DNA from: Cloeon dipterum
Taxonomy: Eukaryota > Arthropoda > Insecta > Ephemeroptera > Baetidae
Length of the DNA stretch: 64,000 nt
Reading direction: 5' to 3'
NCBI RefSeq assembly: GCF_949628265.1
Contig: NC_088786.1
Location: 30,153,681-30,217,680, forward strand
A program made the translations under genes and the position numbers. Of the stretch, positions 47,515 through 60,000 are shown in pieces (the stretch's first letter is position 1; every line of letters starts with the position of its first letter). The notes beneath the pieces are model-generated. The model was not told the origin of the DNA and searched no databases. It worked only from the letters and a program-made list of their open reading frames with translations.

Positions 47515-50500
47515 TCAAATTCGAATGTTAACAGATTCAACTTGCTCATATTTGATTTCAGGCTCTTTCTTCACAGGCAGCAGAACAAAAGGTTCAGATT
47601 TGATATGGATAAGACGTTTAACATCTTTCACATCTTCTTCCTCTTTTTTGACAGTCTGCACTTTAATGGGCATTGCAGGACGTGTAAGAGGGACGTATTT
47701 AACGTCAGCAGGCATTTCCTGCTGTTCCATGCACTGCCTCTTAGCCATTGCAACTCGCTCATTCAGCTCACTGCCAATAGCGGAGCGAATTTGCTGAGCA
47801 TTCTGCTCACGCTGAACGTCAAAGGTAAAGCCATTACCTTGTCGACGCTGTGCAGCAGGCACTGGGCTATGGTGTTGCAACAGTGGATTCTGCATGTAAG
47901 TGCCAGCTGGAGACATCAACGACGGAGACGCCGCATCAGATGCTGATATTGTTTAGTTAATAGGTGCGAATATTATGATAAAAACATTCTTACCATGTGG
48001 CACAGCCCATTGGGCGGCAAAGCCATGTGCGGCAGCATTGGCTTCCTGCTGTTGTTCAATGCGAGTCAGAATTCTTGCTGCCACATCCTCATCCTCGTCT
48101 TCATCCTCTTCTTGTCCTGATGTGCAGTATGATGAAAGAGATTGACCACCCTGTGAATGTACAAAAGGTCTTTGAATCACAACTTGAAAATCTTAAATTG
48201 AAATTTAGAAACAAGGATGCGACAGATTTGCTTAAATTGCTAATGAGTTACTAGGTTGGCCCATGTGCTAAACATTAAAACTATGTTAGTTTTCTGCAAG
48301 TGACAAATGAATATCAAATTGCATGCTGTCCCTTCAGTTAAAAATTAATACACCACCTGAACAGGAATTAATTCATCCAAAGAGAATTCTGTATTCAATG
48401 GCTCAGTCTTGTGCATGTACGCTGGGTACAAAGACCTCTCTGGAACAGGCTACAAAGTTCATATAGAAATACAATCTATTTTATGTAATTATTATATACC
48501 TTGGCAAGAATGTTACTCATGTTAGTCACAGCAATGGTTGGTTTTTTGTATCGCTGCAGAGGCACACTTGCAAACGAATCTGAAACGAAATCATGTTACA
48601 TAGGGGTAAACTCTGTTACTATTAGTATCTTTGTGACGTGCCGAGATGAAACTGTCTGTAAAAATGATGTATAAGAGACGGAATGAAATTTGAATGTATT
48701 TTAATTATTACTGCTATAAGTAAATAAGGCTCTCTTTTAATGAAATAAATTATATGAGAGCAGATGCTTGAGACAAATGATATTCCCAAGGCCATGCAGC
48801 TGCCCCTAGGTGTTTACCTGTTGTGGTTGCCACTGACTGGACATCATCATCAAGCTCCTGTAATAAATAAGTTATGTATGGGATGTACATGAAAAGTTCC
48901 CACAAATGTTTACCTCCATTCTGTTAGCACCAGCCCTGTTCCGCATGTAGTCATACTCAGGAGTCTGATTCATATCAAACACACCATACGGACCCTGGAG
49001 ACATAAAGTTTGGTACAGTAATTATTCTACCCCCTATAAATGAATACCATCATCTCGCTTCTATGACAAGTGTTAACCGGAGATTCAGGGAGCATTGTGC
49101 TTGAGGCTTTGTGCCCTGCCAGGTCCAGGACAGAATCAATGTCAAGGCTTTTTTTCTGGAAGCAAATCCAGATTAAGAAAAGCGATGCAAAATATAATTG
49201 TAAGCGAGAATACCAGCGATCTCAGAGTACTGATTGAAGAGGAACTAATGATGCTGCTTGTGTCATCATCATCGTCATCATACATGCTCCTTAGTTTCTG
49301 TGGCATCTTCACAACTGATCGAGAGTTGCTTTGGGAAGCAGAGAATTCTGGAGCAACAGGTGGATGAAAAGGAGGTGCATCTGGATGCAATTGCTTTCTT
49401 GAAACTGGAACCGCTGGAGCAATTGCAGGTTTCACTTCGCTCCCAAAACTGTCCGCATCTGTTATGAAAAATTAACAATTAGTTTATTAAAGCAAGGAGT
49501 TCTACTTAGATTTACTTTAGAAATCAGGGTTTCTTAAAAAAGCCTTGCATTATATATCCACTACGATTGCAGGCAATCATAATTTAATATAACAATTAGC
49601 GAGGCACACAATTTAATTCTTTTACAAGTCAAACATACCTGGCGGTTCAAAGTGTGCAAGGTCCTCAGCACTTGTTAAGTGCTTTTCATCAATGAGAGGA
49701 TCCTCATCCAGCAGCTCTTGCTGGGGTCTGTTTAGGAAAATAGGGCGTGAAGTGCGAATGGTGATGTTCATGTTATTTGTCGCATAGTGCCTCCACCTCT
49801 GTCTCTTCACTCCAAGCAAGTTGCAGCAGTAATTAGAGATGGTGTAACTCATTCTGATCGACCAAGATTTGCTGCAATGTTCCCGGCAATCTTGTTCCTC
49901 ATGAAACTGAAAGTTTTAAAGGTTGAAAACACTTCAAGAACCAAGTGTGGGAATATCTTTCTTTTACCTGGCAAGCGATTTCTGGTGCCTGGGAGTAATA
50001 GTCGTAATGAAATTTGTTGTAGATCAGATTTTCATTCTCTGCAAACTGGCAAGCCTCCAATTCTTCTGGAATGTCAGCATTGCCAAGTTTGACGCTCTGA
50101 ATAATGTTTTTCAGGATGACGTGCATCAAATACTCGATGGGATACACGTTTAGCAGAGGGATAGGAGATTCAGCTGAGATACATTATTTGTGTTCAATGT
50201 TTAAATTTTATGCTGAACTCAAATTATACCTGAGGGCATGCAACAAGCTTGCACAGAATTGATACACTTCCCTGTCAAGTCAGCAACACCATGAACAGTG
50301 TAAACAGGGGGAAACTGAATGTCAGCCAAATCTTCCAATTCACCGTTCAGTGGCTTCTGTATCAAGTTAAGTATAATGAAGTACATTTTAAAATCATTGC
50401 TGGTGCAATTATTACGTTTGGCATCAGGAACTGCAGAAACTCTCGATAAACCTTGCGAGCATCAGTCTCTCCTAATCCTTCTGCTGGGGCAGGGATCTTG

Positions 50501-51232
50501 TGAAGGGTGGCAGAGTTTTGGTAAGCGTCAGCAGCATAGCCAAGAGGGATTGGGCCTAATGATTGAATGATTGTGTCACCAAATCCATTTGGGGAACAGT
50601 ACCTAACTTACGGATGTTCAAAATCACACTGTACGCATCCATCACTCCTTCTTTGATGCTATACCTACAGACTGCCAACTCGCAAGGAACGACAATGCCG
50701 CTGGATGTGAGGACATGCGAATTAGCATGGACAAAGTAAAATTCAGCTGTCTGAAGACCTGAAAATTTGGTGTAAAAAAGGCAACTTTCAAAACAGTTAA
50801 GGTACTTGTTGCAGCATCAAGGGAGAAAATTTTCTCCTCAATATCCAAACGCGCCAATTTCATCATTTCGTTCTGGCGCTCAATTGTCTGCGACACGTCA
50901 CTGTGGGGCATGCCGTACTGCTCAGTTTTGGTATCTAGACCACACCTGTTTCTCGCTCTGTTGGCCATCAATTCGAACGGCTCACGCTCTTCGATGCTCA
51001 TCAACTAATAACAATAAAACGTGTTTAAATTTGTATTTTTATCATTCACATGGGAGATACAATAAGATTCAGTTGGTTAACTCACCTTCCAATCTTCTTC
51101 TGCAATTCCTTGCAGTCTTCTAAAATCTGTACATTTTCCTTGAAGCTTCGTTTTATTGTACTCCATCATGAAGTAGTAAAAGCCATTTTTCTGGATTTTT
51201 TTCTTGTTATTCTTCCCACTCTTCCGAAACAT
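47515..51232 (-). CDS. mael: Maelstrom with long C-terminal extension
   Basis: Fifteen phase-consistent minus exons (first 51086-51232, last 47515-47942) give about 821 residues, against roughly 430-460 for typical Maelstrom. Maelstrom acts in the germline piRNA pathway, in transcriptional silencing downstream of Piwi and in nuage. An HMG-box opens the protein (KNGFYYFMMEYNKTKL ... LMSIEEREPFELMANRA, residues 15-75). The MAEL domain (RNase H-like fold, about 115-400) includes TAEFYFVHANSHV, VVPCELAVCRYSIKEGVMDA, YPIEYLMHVIL, the His/Cys pair in DCREHCSKSW and ISNYCCNLLGVKRQRW. The remaining 400 residues are low-complexity and acidic (DDDDDD, EEDEDEDED), with small exons (40 and 80 nt). The last 45 residues carry four SUMO-acceptor consensus sites. 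No internal start or phase break suggests a second gene, but transcript evidence is needed to prove one protein. Confidence 0.85.
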
Positions 51233-52760
51233 TCCTATAATTACGGTTTAATTTTACCTCAAAATATCTTGAAAAACGCATATTAAAATGTTTAAGAGTT
51301 TAAAGTCATCATTCTTTTGGCGAATTTTGTAATACTAAGAAACGATAAAATGTATGGATATAACCATTTATTTTTTTTCCATTTCTCGGTTTTGATATTT
51401 TTCTGGTTAAATGTCAGCTTGACAGCATTTCATTTGAGTTTTCGTTTTGGTAAAATTTATTCTAACAATAAGGCCTTCCCCACTCCCCATGAACGGAACT
51501 ATGCAAGTATTATTGAGAAAAGAATGTTACCAATTTTCCAGGACTCCATTTTCGCTCAAGAGCCTCCTGCGGCAGATTGCACGGATTACACTAAAAACAA
51601 AATGTATGCGTGACTGAATTATTTATGTTTTGCACGATGTACATTTTTTAGAAAATAATGGAAAATTGAGTCGTGCATGGCTTGTACGTATGTACATGTA
51701 CAAGCAGGAACATTATTATATGGAATTTACAGTACATAAATGAAGCTACATATTAATATGTACATAGCCTTTAAAAATTACACTTTTCGCCACGACTTTG
51801 AGTTTACGCCACCCATACGTAGATGTGTATGTAATGGGATTTTCAAAAGTACTGGCGAGAAGTGTACTCAACCCAGCAGAAAGTAATTTTTCCGTTTGTA
51901 TTAATATCCACTATAATATATGAATGGTATATATTTCATACTAAAATGTGGGAAATATGTATTATGTATAATATACTATGTACATATTATGTATTTATGC
52001 ACAGCTCGCTGTCATGTGATACCTATGTATTACCTGCCTTTTTACCTTCTTTGTGGGTAGATAATGGAATTCAGAAAATCAGAGTCAAGCGCTCAATAGT
52101 TCGGCATAGCATGCATTTATGTAACGCAAAAAAACCTGGAACACAAGTTTTTAAATTTCTAATATGACACAGAACTTATTAGCACATCAATACCCTCGCA
52201 AGTGAAATTGTGTATAAATATATGTATAAATTATTAAGGGTTGAAGAGCCTCTCGCAATGTGGGAAATTCGATAAGATTGAAGACACTTCTTGACTCAGT
52301 GGAGCTATGTACGTGACTATGTGTGATATCTGATAATGTACATGTACGCATAGTCAGGAAAGACATATTCTGCATTCCACTTGATCATCGGACTGCGAAA
52401 AATACAAATTCTCACCTCTCACGCCGTCTTGATTCGGGAACTGGCCAACCGTTTCTCTGCAAGTGCAAGCTCAACAAGTTAAGAATGTGAAAAAATAGTC
52501 TGTGTGGAATGTGTGTAGCGTTGGCGACGTTGGCGGAACCAGACACCAGCACAGACAGTGCTACAAACAGTGCTGGCACTGCTGGCGACAGCAAAACGAT
52601 GAAGCATAAAATGATAATGCCACGCTCAGCGGCTTTTAGCACTGGAGTGGTAAATTTCTAAATTGTGCGATTTAAGCATGTTCAATCATACTCACGTCCG
52701 CCTCGCCATAATTTCAATTTTAAAATCTGACTCAATGACGGAATAAAAATGACCAGAAGT
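51233..52760 (-). other. Candidate Maelstrom 5' leader exons and promoter
   Basis: Two strong minus-strand donors occur upstream of the Maelstrom ATG: 52414 (GAGAG, then gtgaga) and 52694 (CGGAC, then gtgagt). The Maelstrom first coding exon is preceded by an acceptor-like AATTATAG ending just before GAATG. The block 52416-52660 keeps one minus frame open with a hydrophobic core (GIIILCFIVLLSPAVPALFV), but this frame does not join Maelstrom without a stop. I read these as noncoding leader exons; a separate small gene is possible. The 51640-52340 part is rich in ATGTACAT-like words. Confidence 0.35.
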
Positions 52761-53642
52761 TAGAATAAATAATATTTTTATCATTAATTAAACCTTCACT
52801 TTGTAGCAGAGGATGAACGGATAAAATAATATTCGTAGCAGATATTTTATCAAATAATTGCACAAAGTAATACATTTAAAAATTTGTATGTGATTAAATG
52901 AGTGGAGGATAAGGGATGGTTCGAGAGACTGGAATAAAGAGCATTATTTCAACTTAAGATAACATTTTGTGTGGTATTTTTTCCTCCACCTTTGCGATAG
53001 CTAGAGTGACAAAAATTGTATTTAATTATTAATCATTTAATTTCAATGCCACAAATATTCCAGACTCAGAGCAAAATAAATTGCATCTATCAGTAGATTT
53101 AAAACAAACAGAGCATTTATTAATCTCAAGCCTATTGCAGATTTCCGAAATTTCACACACAACCAACACTTACAATTAGCTGACGGCTTACAAAGAGGTG
53201 AAACTTTAATTCCGAAAGCAAATATTTTAATAATTTCTTGATGCACTACGTTTTCTGAGATCATCAAATTGCCGACAAAATGAGCTTGACTCTCGTTGAC
53301 TCAATCTACTCCCTAAATTTCTGTTTCCATCCACGCGTGGAGCTTAACGTTACTTCCATTTAAGATAAGTTAAAATTCTGCAATATTATTATTTGCTTTC
53401 TGACTCGTGACTTCATTGAAAGAGTATTTTTCATCTACAAATAAAAATTTATTTTCAGGAATGGATAGAAACAAAAATTTAAATAATCTTATAACAAATT
53501 GTATTTACTAACATAATTGTAGGAATTATAATGCTTATAGATGCTTTAGTTACCATAAATACAAATTAATATTTTAATGTCTACGCGAAAATTATTTTGC
53601 CAACAGTTCCATCAACAGAGGGTGCCACTGAATGGCATAATT
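52761..53642. other. AT-rich intergenic region and TRAPPC2L 3' UTR
   Basis: AT-rich sequence without family-like coding. A minus-strand AATAAA (TTTATT at 53448-53453) could end the TRAPPC2L transcript. Confidence 0.4.
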
Positions 53643-54705
53643 TTAGAGATTTCCAGCCATCATATTTCTCACAGTCTCGTTGAAGGCCCTGAAAAACATT
53701 ACAATGAGAAAATTGGTTGAAAAATAAGCATTTAAAAGCAAAGATATATGAAATAAGGGACTCAATTGATCCAAAATGTGGAACATAAAAACATGTTGGT
53801 TACCAGGAACACTAAGCAAGTCTTACTTTGAGCATGAAAAACATTAAAACTAACAAGACATACAAATTTTAGAAACTGTCCCTTCCAAAGTTAAACTGTT
53901 TATCTCAAGCAAAAATCAATTGTTCAAGAATATTTACTTAGAAGAAATTGGTTCACTTGGATTGTAGAACGGGTTACACACAACATCTGCATAGACACTA
54001 TGCAGTCTTCTGAACATCTGAAATTAATAAAGTCAATTAATTATACGGTTACATGCATAGAGTAATTAACTTGCCATTCGCACTTCATTGTCCCTGAGTG
54101 ATGTGTTGGCAGACTCGGTGACAATAACAAATTTTATTTTTGTGTTGGTAACGTATCCAAATCTAAAATAAATATGCATGTATCATATGTGTATCAATAT
54201 CGCTAGAACTAATTAACATGTTGACGGTAAAATTACATTTTATGATCATCTGTTGAGTTTAGCAGGCCTAGGTACAGCTCCCTGATGTCACCACTCGCCT
54301 TGCCGTTTGCAGACATTTTCTCCTCTACTACATCCAATGCATTGTGAACTTTGTAGTGAAAATCCAATTCCATGTTTGGGTTGAGGCAGGAAACATACTT
54401 TGGAGCATTCTGCAAAACACATATATATATAGTTACAAATATTCCTATTTACTGTCATGTTTGCGCATTTTTTGTAGCAGTTTGTTTTCCATTTAATCCA
54501 ACGAGAGTAAAAAAGCAAAAGCGTTTTGTATCATATAATGGTGTTTCTTACTTATTGTCTGTTATAAAATATCCAACGTTAATTATGTAGATAGCTGATA
54601 GTATTTCGAACTAATTTTTTTAAATATTGTACCAAATGGTTCATTCGTCATTCTTAATTAATTATTTCTCACGTCTTTGCCGATGACAGCAACACAAACA
54701 GCCAT
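53643..54705 (-). CDS. TRAPPC2L: TRAPP complex subunit 2-like protein
   Basis: Five minus exons (54673-54705, 54237-54409, 54075-54162, 53938-54017, 53643-53688) give 139 residues; human TRAPPC2L has 140. It is a longin-fold subunit of TRAPP complexes, which tether vesicles and activate Rab1/Rab11-type GTPases in ER-Golgi traffic. The match runs end to end: [88 protein letters not shown] and [10 protein letters not shown]. The intron after exon 3 uses a GC donor (ATG, then gcaagt). The first exon has only 11 codons. Confidence 0.95.
54018..54074 (-). other. GC-AG intron in TRAPPC2L
   Basis: A 57-nt minus-strand intron begins GCAAGT, the classic GC-donor form, and ends TTTCAG. Only this cut preserves NEVRM / MFRRLH. 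The nearest GT, four bases on, would shift the frame into a stop within a few codons. Confidence 0.8.
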
Positions 54706-55583
54706 GGTCTAATTTTTAGCAGATGACGATGTGGATGAGAACTCAATGTTATTGTTTTTGCTGTGCTGGTGTTGATGGGGACACGCCCATTTTTGTAGTT
54801 CAATGTATCGCCGGTAGGCTACTTTTGGCGGCTCGGGAAATGATCACGATCAGACTGACCAGTGTACACGTAAAGATGGCTATCTAATAAATCTGAAAAA
54901 TACTATTAAGCCTATTAAGTATATCTATAAAAGATTATTTATGCTAACTTATTTCCATTTTTTCATGTTTCAATTTTATTTTAGTAGAGTAAAATTACAT
55001 ATTTATTCATTTATAAAATGTTTTTTTTATCATACTAATTTCCTCAACTTAAAAATTTACAACAGAACTACATATTAAATTATGACCTACGCTTGCTTAA
55101 AACTTACACGTTTCCATTATCTCCATATAATGAGTGTGAACGACATCATATTTGTCACATTAGCACTGAACCAACCTGCTAATAACATAAAAAGACAACT
55201 CTTTCTTGATATTTTAAATTGGATTTCGTGAGTATAATAATTTAAAAGAAACAGCTAGTAACTGCAATTCTTTTAAAGTGGAGCAGGCCAACAATTATTG
55301 AAATGAATTTTTTGCTTCATTTCAATTTCTCTAGTCGCGATCCAACGGTATGCGAATTTCGGGGCAAATTTCCCTTCTGATGAAATAAAAATCATGATTT
55401 TGAACAGGGAGACATGTAGTGCTCGCTGATTGAATAGCATGTTCACTTTTGAGCTGAAATTCAATGGGACACCTAGGTTAATTTTAACTCTCTCCCAATT
55501 TCCTGAACATTCTTAAAGTAAATTATTTCAGAATTTCACACTATATTTTGAGGGTAATATAATGTTAAATAAAACAAAGTCAG
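54706..55583. other. Intergenic region between TRAPPC2L and the RREB1-like gene
   Basis: The stretch 54706-54880 is the probable TRAPPC2L promoter. The rest is AT-rich with no recognisable gene. Confidence 0.4.
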
Positions 55584-57032
55584 TTTATTCATGTCTTTTT
55601 ATTTAAAAAGGAACCATAATTGTACGCATGTCATACATCTCAATTTTGTTTCCATTTGAAAAAAAAAGGTAATTTTTTTCAATCTGTCTTGAAGAACATA
55701 AATATACAGGCGGACCATAAAGCAGTAAAATCCACACCAACCATATCGCTTCTAGATACAATATTATTATTCATTGGACTTACTGGTGGATAGAACGAGA
55801 GTGCATCCAAATCGGTTCAAGCATGTGACTGAATTCAAAAAGTTTTACAACGCAAACACGGTGCAGCACAATATAGTTAAATTGCAAGAACACGACGTGA
55901 GTAAGTGAGATGAGGCAACCGTGCAGTAGGTTTTGCCTACTGCTTCTTATAATTAGACAATGAAAGATGGTTTTAAATTAATGCTATATTATTATATATA
56001 ATGAAAAATGGTATGTTTGATATGGTATTCTTTGATAACGTGCATTAAAAACTAACGAAAAATGACAAGAAAACCACATTTTAACCTTTGGGGGTTTTCA
56101 ACGTAACGTAATAATAAAAGTAAGCTAATGACGTTAGCAAAGTAATAGTATATCACACACGAATATAATATTCATTTTAATGCGGCTCATCTGCACACAC
56201 GATTGCATAAATTATAACTTGTATAACAGAACATTGAAATGATGAGAAGAGATTTCTAAAATGCTACTCTACGAATTGAACTTGCTCATTATATCGTAAA
56301 TAAAGAGTAACAGATTATCAGAATTGACACGCATTTGAGATTACTATAAATTAAGCTATTTACAATTATGTCTAAGTGCTTTGATTATCGATTGCTGGTG
56401 AGAAGTAGTGGAGGATTATATGTTATACTATAAGCGTGAAACTCAGTAAAATCACTGACTATGATTGGCTTGGTTTTGACGACCGCCCGACGCATTCGTG
56501 GTTAATGCTCGGTGCAGCGCTTTCATACACGTTGGTAACTAAATCCCCTATTGAGAAGTGCACTTGAGAAAGGCACTCTACATTTTTGGTGCAATATTTC
56601 AAACTTCCTTTAATTACAAATAACACTAAATTTACTGCAGAGACAAGGATGATAATAATTGTGGGTTAGCACAGATTATTATAAGTTTATGTACAAGTGA
56701 CTACCCTGTCTCCATTTCCATTGTTAAGGCATATTAGGTGTAGGTGCCAGAAAAGCTTCTTAAATCTACAAACCGATAACTATATTCAATGCTACTTTAT
56801 TTGGTATGGTTCGGTACTACAAGAAAAATACGAAGCATTTAATTTGCACTTCCCAGAATATTAGCAAAGGAACTTAGTTTAAAAAAATAAAATAAAAATA
56901 AAACCAAACAGGCCGCTAGAAACGTTAAAGAAAAGGCTCTGACGCACGGGCCCCTTCAGATATCAGGTATTATAGTCCCTAAAGAACGCTACATAAGATC
57001 GGACTGATTGCATGGACGAAGATGAGGCCGAT
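55584..57032 (-). other. Long 3' UTR of the RREB1/Hindsight-like gene
   Basis: Minus-strand AATAAA signals (TTTATT at 55584-55589 and 55598-55603) lie about 1.4 kb past the stop codon. The stretch between is AT-rich with no other gene, consistent with a long regulatory 3' UTR. Confidence 0.45.
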
Positions 57033-60000
57033 TTACCGCTGGCTGGGCAGTCCCAGGAGCGCGGCCGCGTCGTCAGCTGACCTGGACAGCATATTGTCGA
57101 TCATGTCACGGTCAAATCCAAGCAGATTGCCAATGAGATCAGATCCTACTTCGTTGGACTCACGGACCACCTGAGCACCAGGTTGGGGCCCTTCGGGCGC
57201 TGTCGGGAACGGGCTCCAGTGCCGGTGACTTCTTCTAGAGTTGTTGTCGTCGTCACTGTTGTGGTTGCTGACGGCGGCGGACATCGCGCGCTGCACCTCC
57301 TGAGGCGGGTGCTTCTTGCGGTGGCGCAGCATGCTGTGCTTCAGGGTGAACTTGCGGAGGCAGACGTCGCAAAAAAACGGACGCTCGCCAGTGTGGGTGC
57401 GCATGTGTCGGCGGAGGTCTTCAGCCGACCAAAAGCGACGCATGCAAAAAGCACACATTACCTGCAACAAATAAAGCGCGAGGTAAGCAACAAGTTTTTT
57501 ACGCTACATAGGGGGGTTGTAATGCCTTCATTCATTGAGGGAAAATATGTTGTAAAGAACACTTTGATTATTTTGTATGAGGCAGCAGTCAATGATGACT
57601 CTGATGACGGATAATGATTACTCAAGCAATTATTGCTGAGTTGTGAAAGTGGCTTTAAAAAGATGTCCTCAAAAAACAAGGTTTTAAAATTATGAACAGA
57701 TTATTAAAATGTATGATAAAAATGGGGCTTGAGGCAATCATTACATTGGTTCAATCATTACTGTTCCTATTTTGTCTGGACAGAGCAGAATTTCTTGAGG
57801 GCAGATAACTATCAGGTTTGATTTTATAGACCTTGAAAGATGAGTTACAACCAAACTGACTTTAAAGAATATGAAAAATCTGAGTATTACGATTGGGTTT
57901 AATTCCTCTACTCATCTGGGGAACCAAGGATCTGAATCCAATAATTGATTAATAAATAACACAACCAGGAATGATTTTGATATACAATATTAAACATTTT
58001 AAAGGGCTAGTCCCATTTTTAGTAGGCATTAATTCCTGACAAAACTCAGATTTAATTGTATGAACTTCTCCTGGGGTTTGAAATAAGTATGAAAAATTAC
58101 AATTTAAGATAAAATAAAAAAGATGCACATCCTACCTTTCGGTTAGCGTAGTCTGGAAATTTGCCTCGAAGATTTTCGAGGGTTTCGTCGGTGTCAACGT
58201 TATTATTGTTGACGGCCGATGGATGGTCCTCAGCGTTGAGATCCAGGGCGCCCTTGTTCACCAGCACTTTGTACTCATCGTTGTGCTCGAGCTTGATGTG
58301 TTCGAGCGCTTCAGTCCGCTCGGCGTAGCTGTTCTCGCAGAGATGGCACTTAAACGGCAGGTCCGAGTGGCTCTCAAGGTGCGTGGTGAGACGCGCCTCA
58401 CTCGAGAACGTCTGGTTGCACTTGTAGCAGGTGAGGCTGGCCGAGGAGCCGGCCGGCAGCTCGCTCGGCGAGCGGCTGCTCTCGCTGCACGACGGCTGCG
58501 GCAACTCGGGCGTGGCGCGGGGGCTGCTGTCTGTGGCGCTCAGCACGGCAGTTTCCTTGCCACTGCTGGGTGGCGTGGCCGACGTGCTGGTGGCTGTCGG
58601 CGATGAGTTGCACTTATCTGGGTGCTTGGTGCTCATGTGCTTGCGCAAATTTCGATCGCTGCTGAACGTCGAGCTGGGGCACAGGACGCACTTGAAGGGC
58701 CGTTCTGGCACGTTGCGGCTCAGGTGCAAATGGCTCTCGTCGCTGCTCGATGGCGGCAGCGGCAGTGCGGGTGCTGCCACAGGGGTCGACGGTGGCGACG
58801 CAATGTTGGCCTCCTTGTCCTTGCCGTTCTTCTTTGAGTGTTTGCGTAGCAGGTGGCGGTCACAGTTGGACTTGGTGGTGAAAAGTAGCGGGCAGTGGGC
58901 GCACTTGAACGGCTTTTGCCCGGTGTGCGTCAGGATGTGCCTGCGCAGTGAACTCGACCACGGGAACTTGCGGTTGCAGTAAGGGCAGATGACTCGGTTA
59001 GGTGCCGTCGAGTACGCGCTCTTTTTCTTGCCGGGGCTGCTGGGAGGAGCACTTAGCGCGTGGTTGCCTCCTCGGCCTTCGTCCCCGCTTGTGGTCTGAC
59101 CCTCGCCGCTGCTTGAGCCGTCGTCCAACACGCCCTCGTCTATGTCGTCGCCCTCCATAAAGCCCTCTTCCTCCTCCTCGTCCTCGTCGTCTTGGCCTGG
59201 GAAGTAATGCTGGAAGCTCTGAGCAGTCACGTTGACCACCAAGCGAGACACGCTGGCTAAGTCGGTTTCGGGCTGCTCTTTGCTTTTCGGCTGCTCATCA
59301 ATCACTAGCTCTGGCTCGTCTTCCTCCATCTCCCGCTCCATGGGAGCATCATCGTCTTTATCAGCAGCGCAATTTAGCTTGTTCTTTAGCTGGTGGGAAA
59401 GCGCCAATTTCACCTCTTCAGAGATTCGTGGCTCGGCATTAGATGCTGCGGAAAAATAAAATTGAATTTAATTGATTTGAATTGTATCCAATTTCAGAAA
59501 TTATAACCGACTTTATATACTCAAAAATGTTTAACCCTATTGAACATACTTTGTATTTGAAGAGTACTTTTTCAAATTGTCCCCAGCTTGACCTTAAATG
59601 AAGGTATCATTTAGAGCTTGTTTTATTTTAAGTTTAAATTTAATTAAAAATAACAAGAGGTTTAATTTTTTTACGTTTCTAGCAATATTCTTCATGATTT
59701 TCGTAGTTCCCGCGTCATGCAAATTTTAAATTTGATAATTAACTCACCACTGTCACTTGCAACTGGGGCATTGAACGCGAGAGGCGCCGGATCGGCAGGC
59801 ATGGCAGTCAGGCTAGTTGGTGAGGATCGTCGTCCGCCTCGCGGCCGCTTCTTCCAGCACTGTGGATGCTGCTGCTTCACGTGGCGCTCCATGTTTGACC
59901 TAAGAGTGAAGCGCGCGTGGCAGTGTGGGCATACAAAGGGTCGCTCAGTGCGATAGCGCCTCTGCTTCTGCTTGGGCATGAGCACTCCGTTCTTGATCAC

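Noticed and set aside
49048-49155. A separate gene beginning at the Maelstrom extension
   Set aside because: No ATG-initiated exon with a leader, and every junction from the MAEL domain onward keeps phase, so one gene is the simpler reading.
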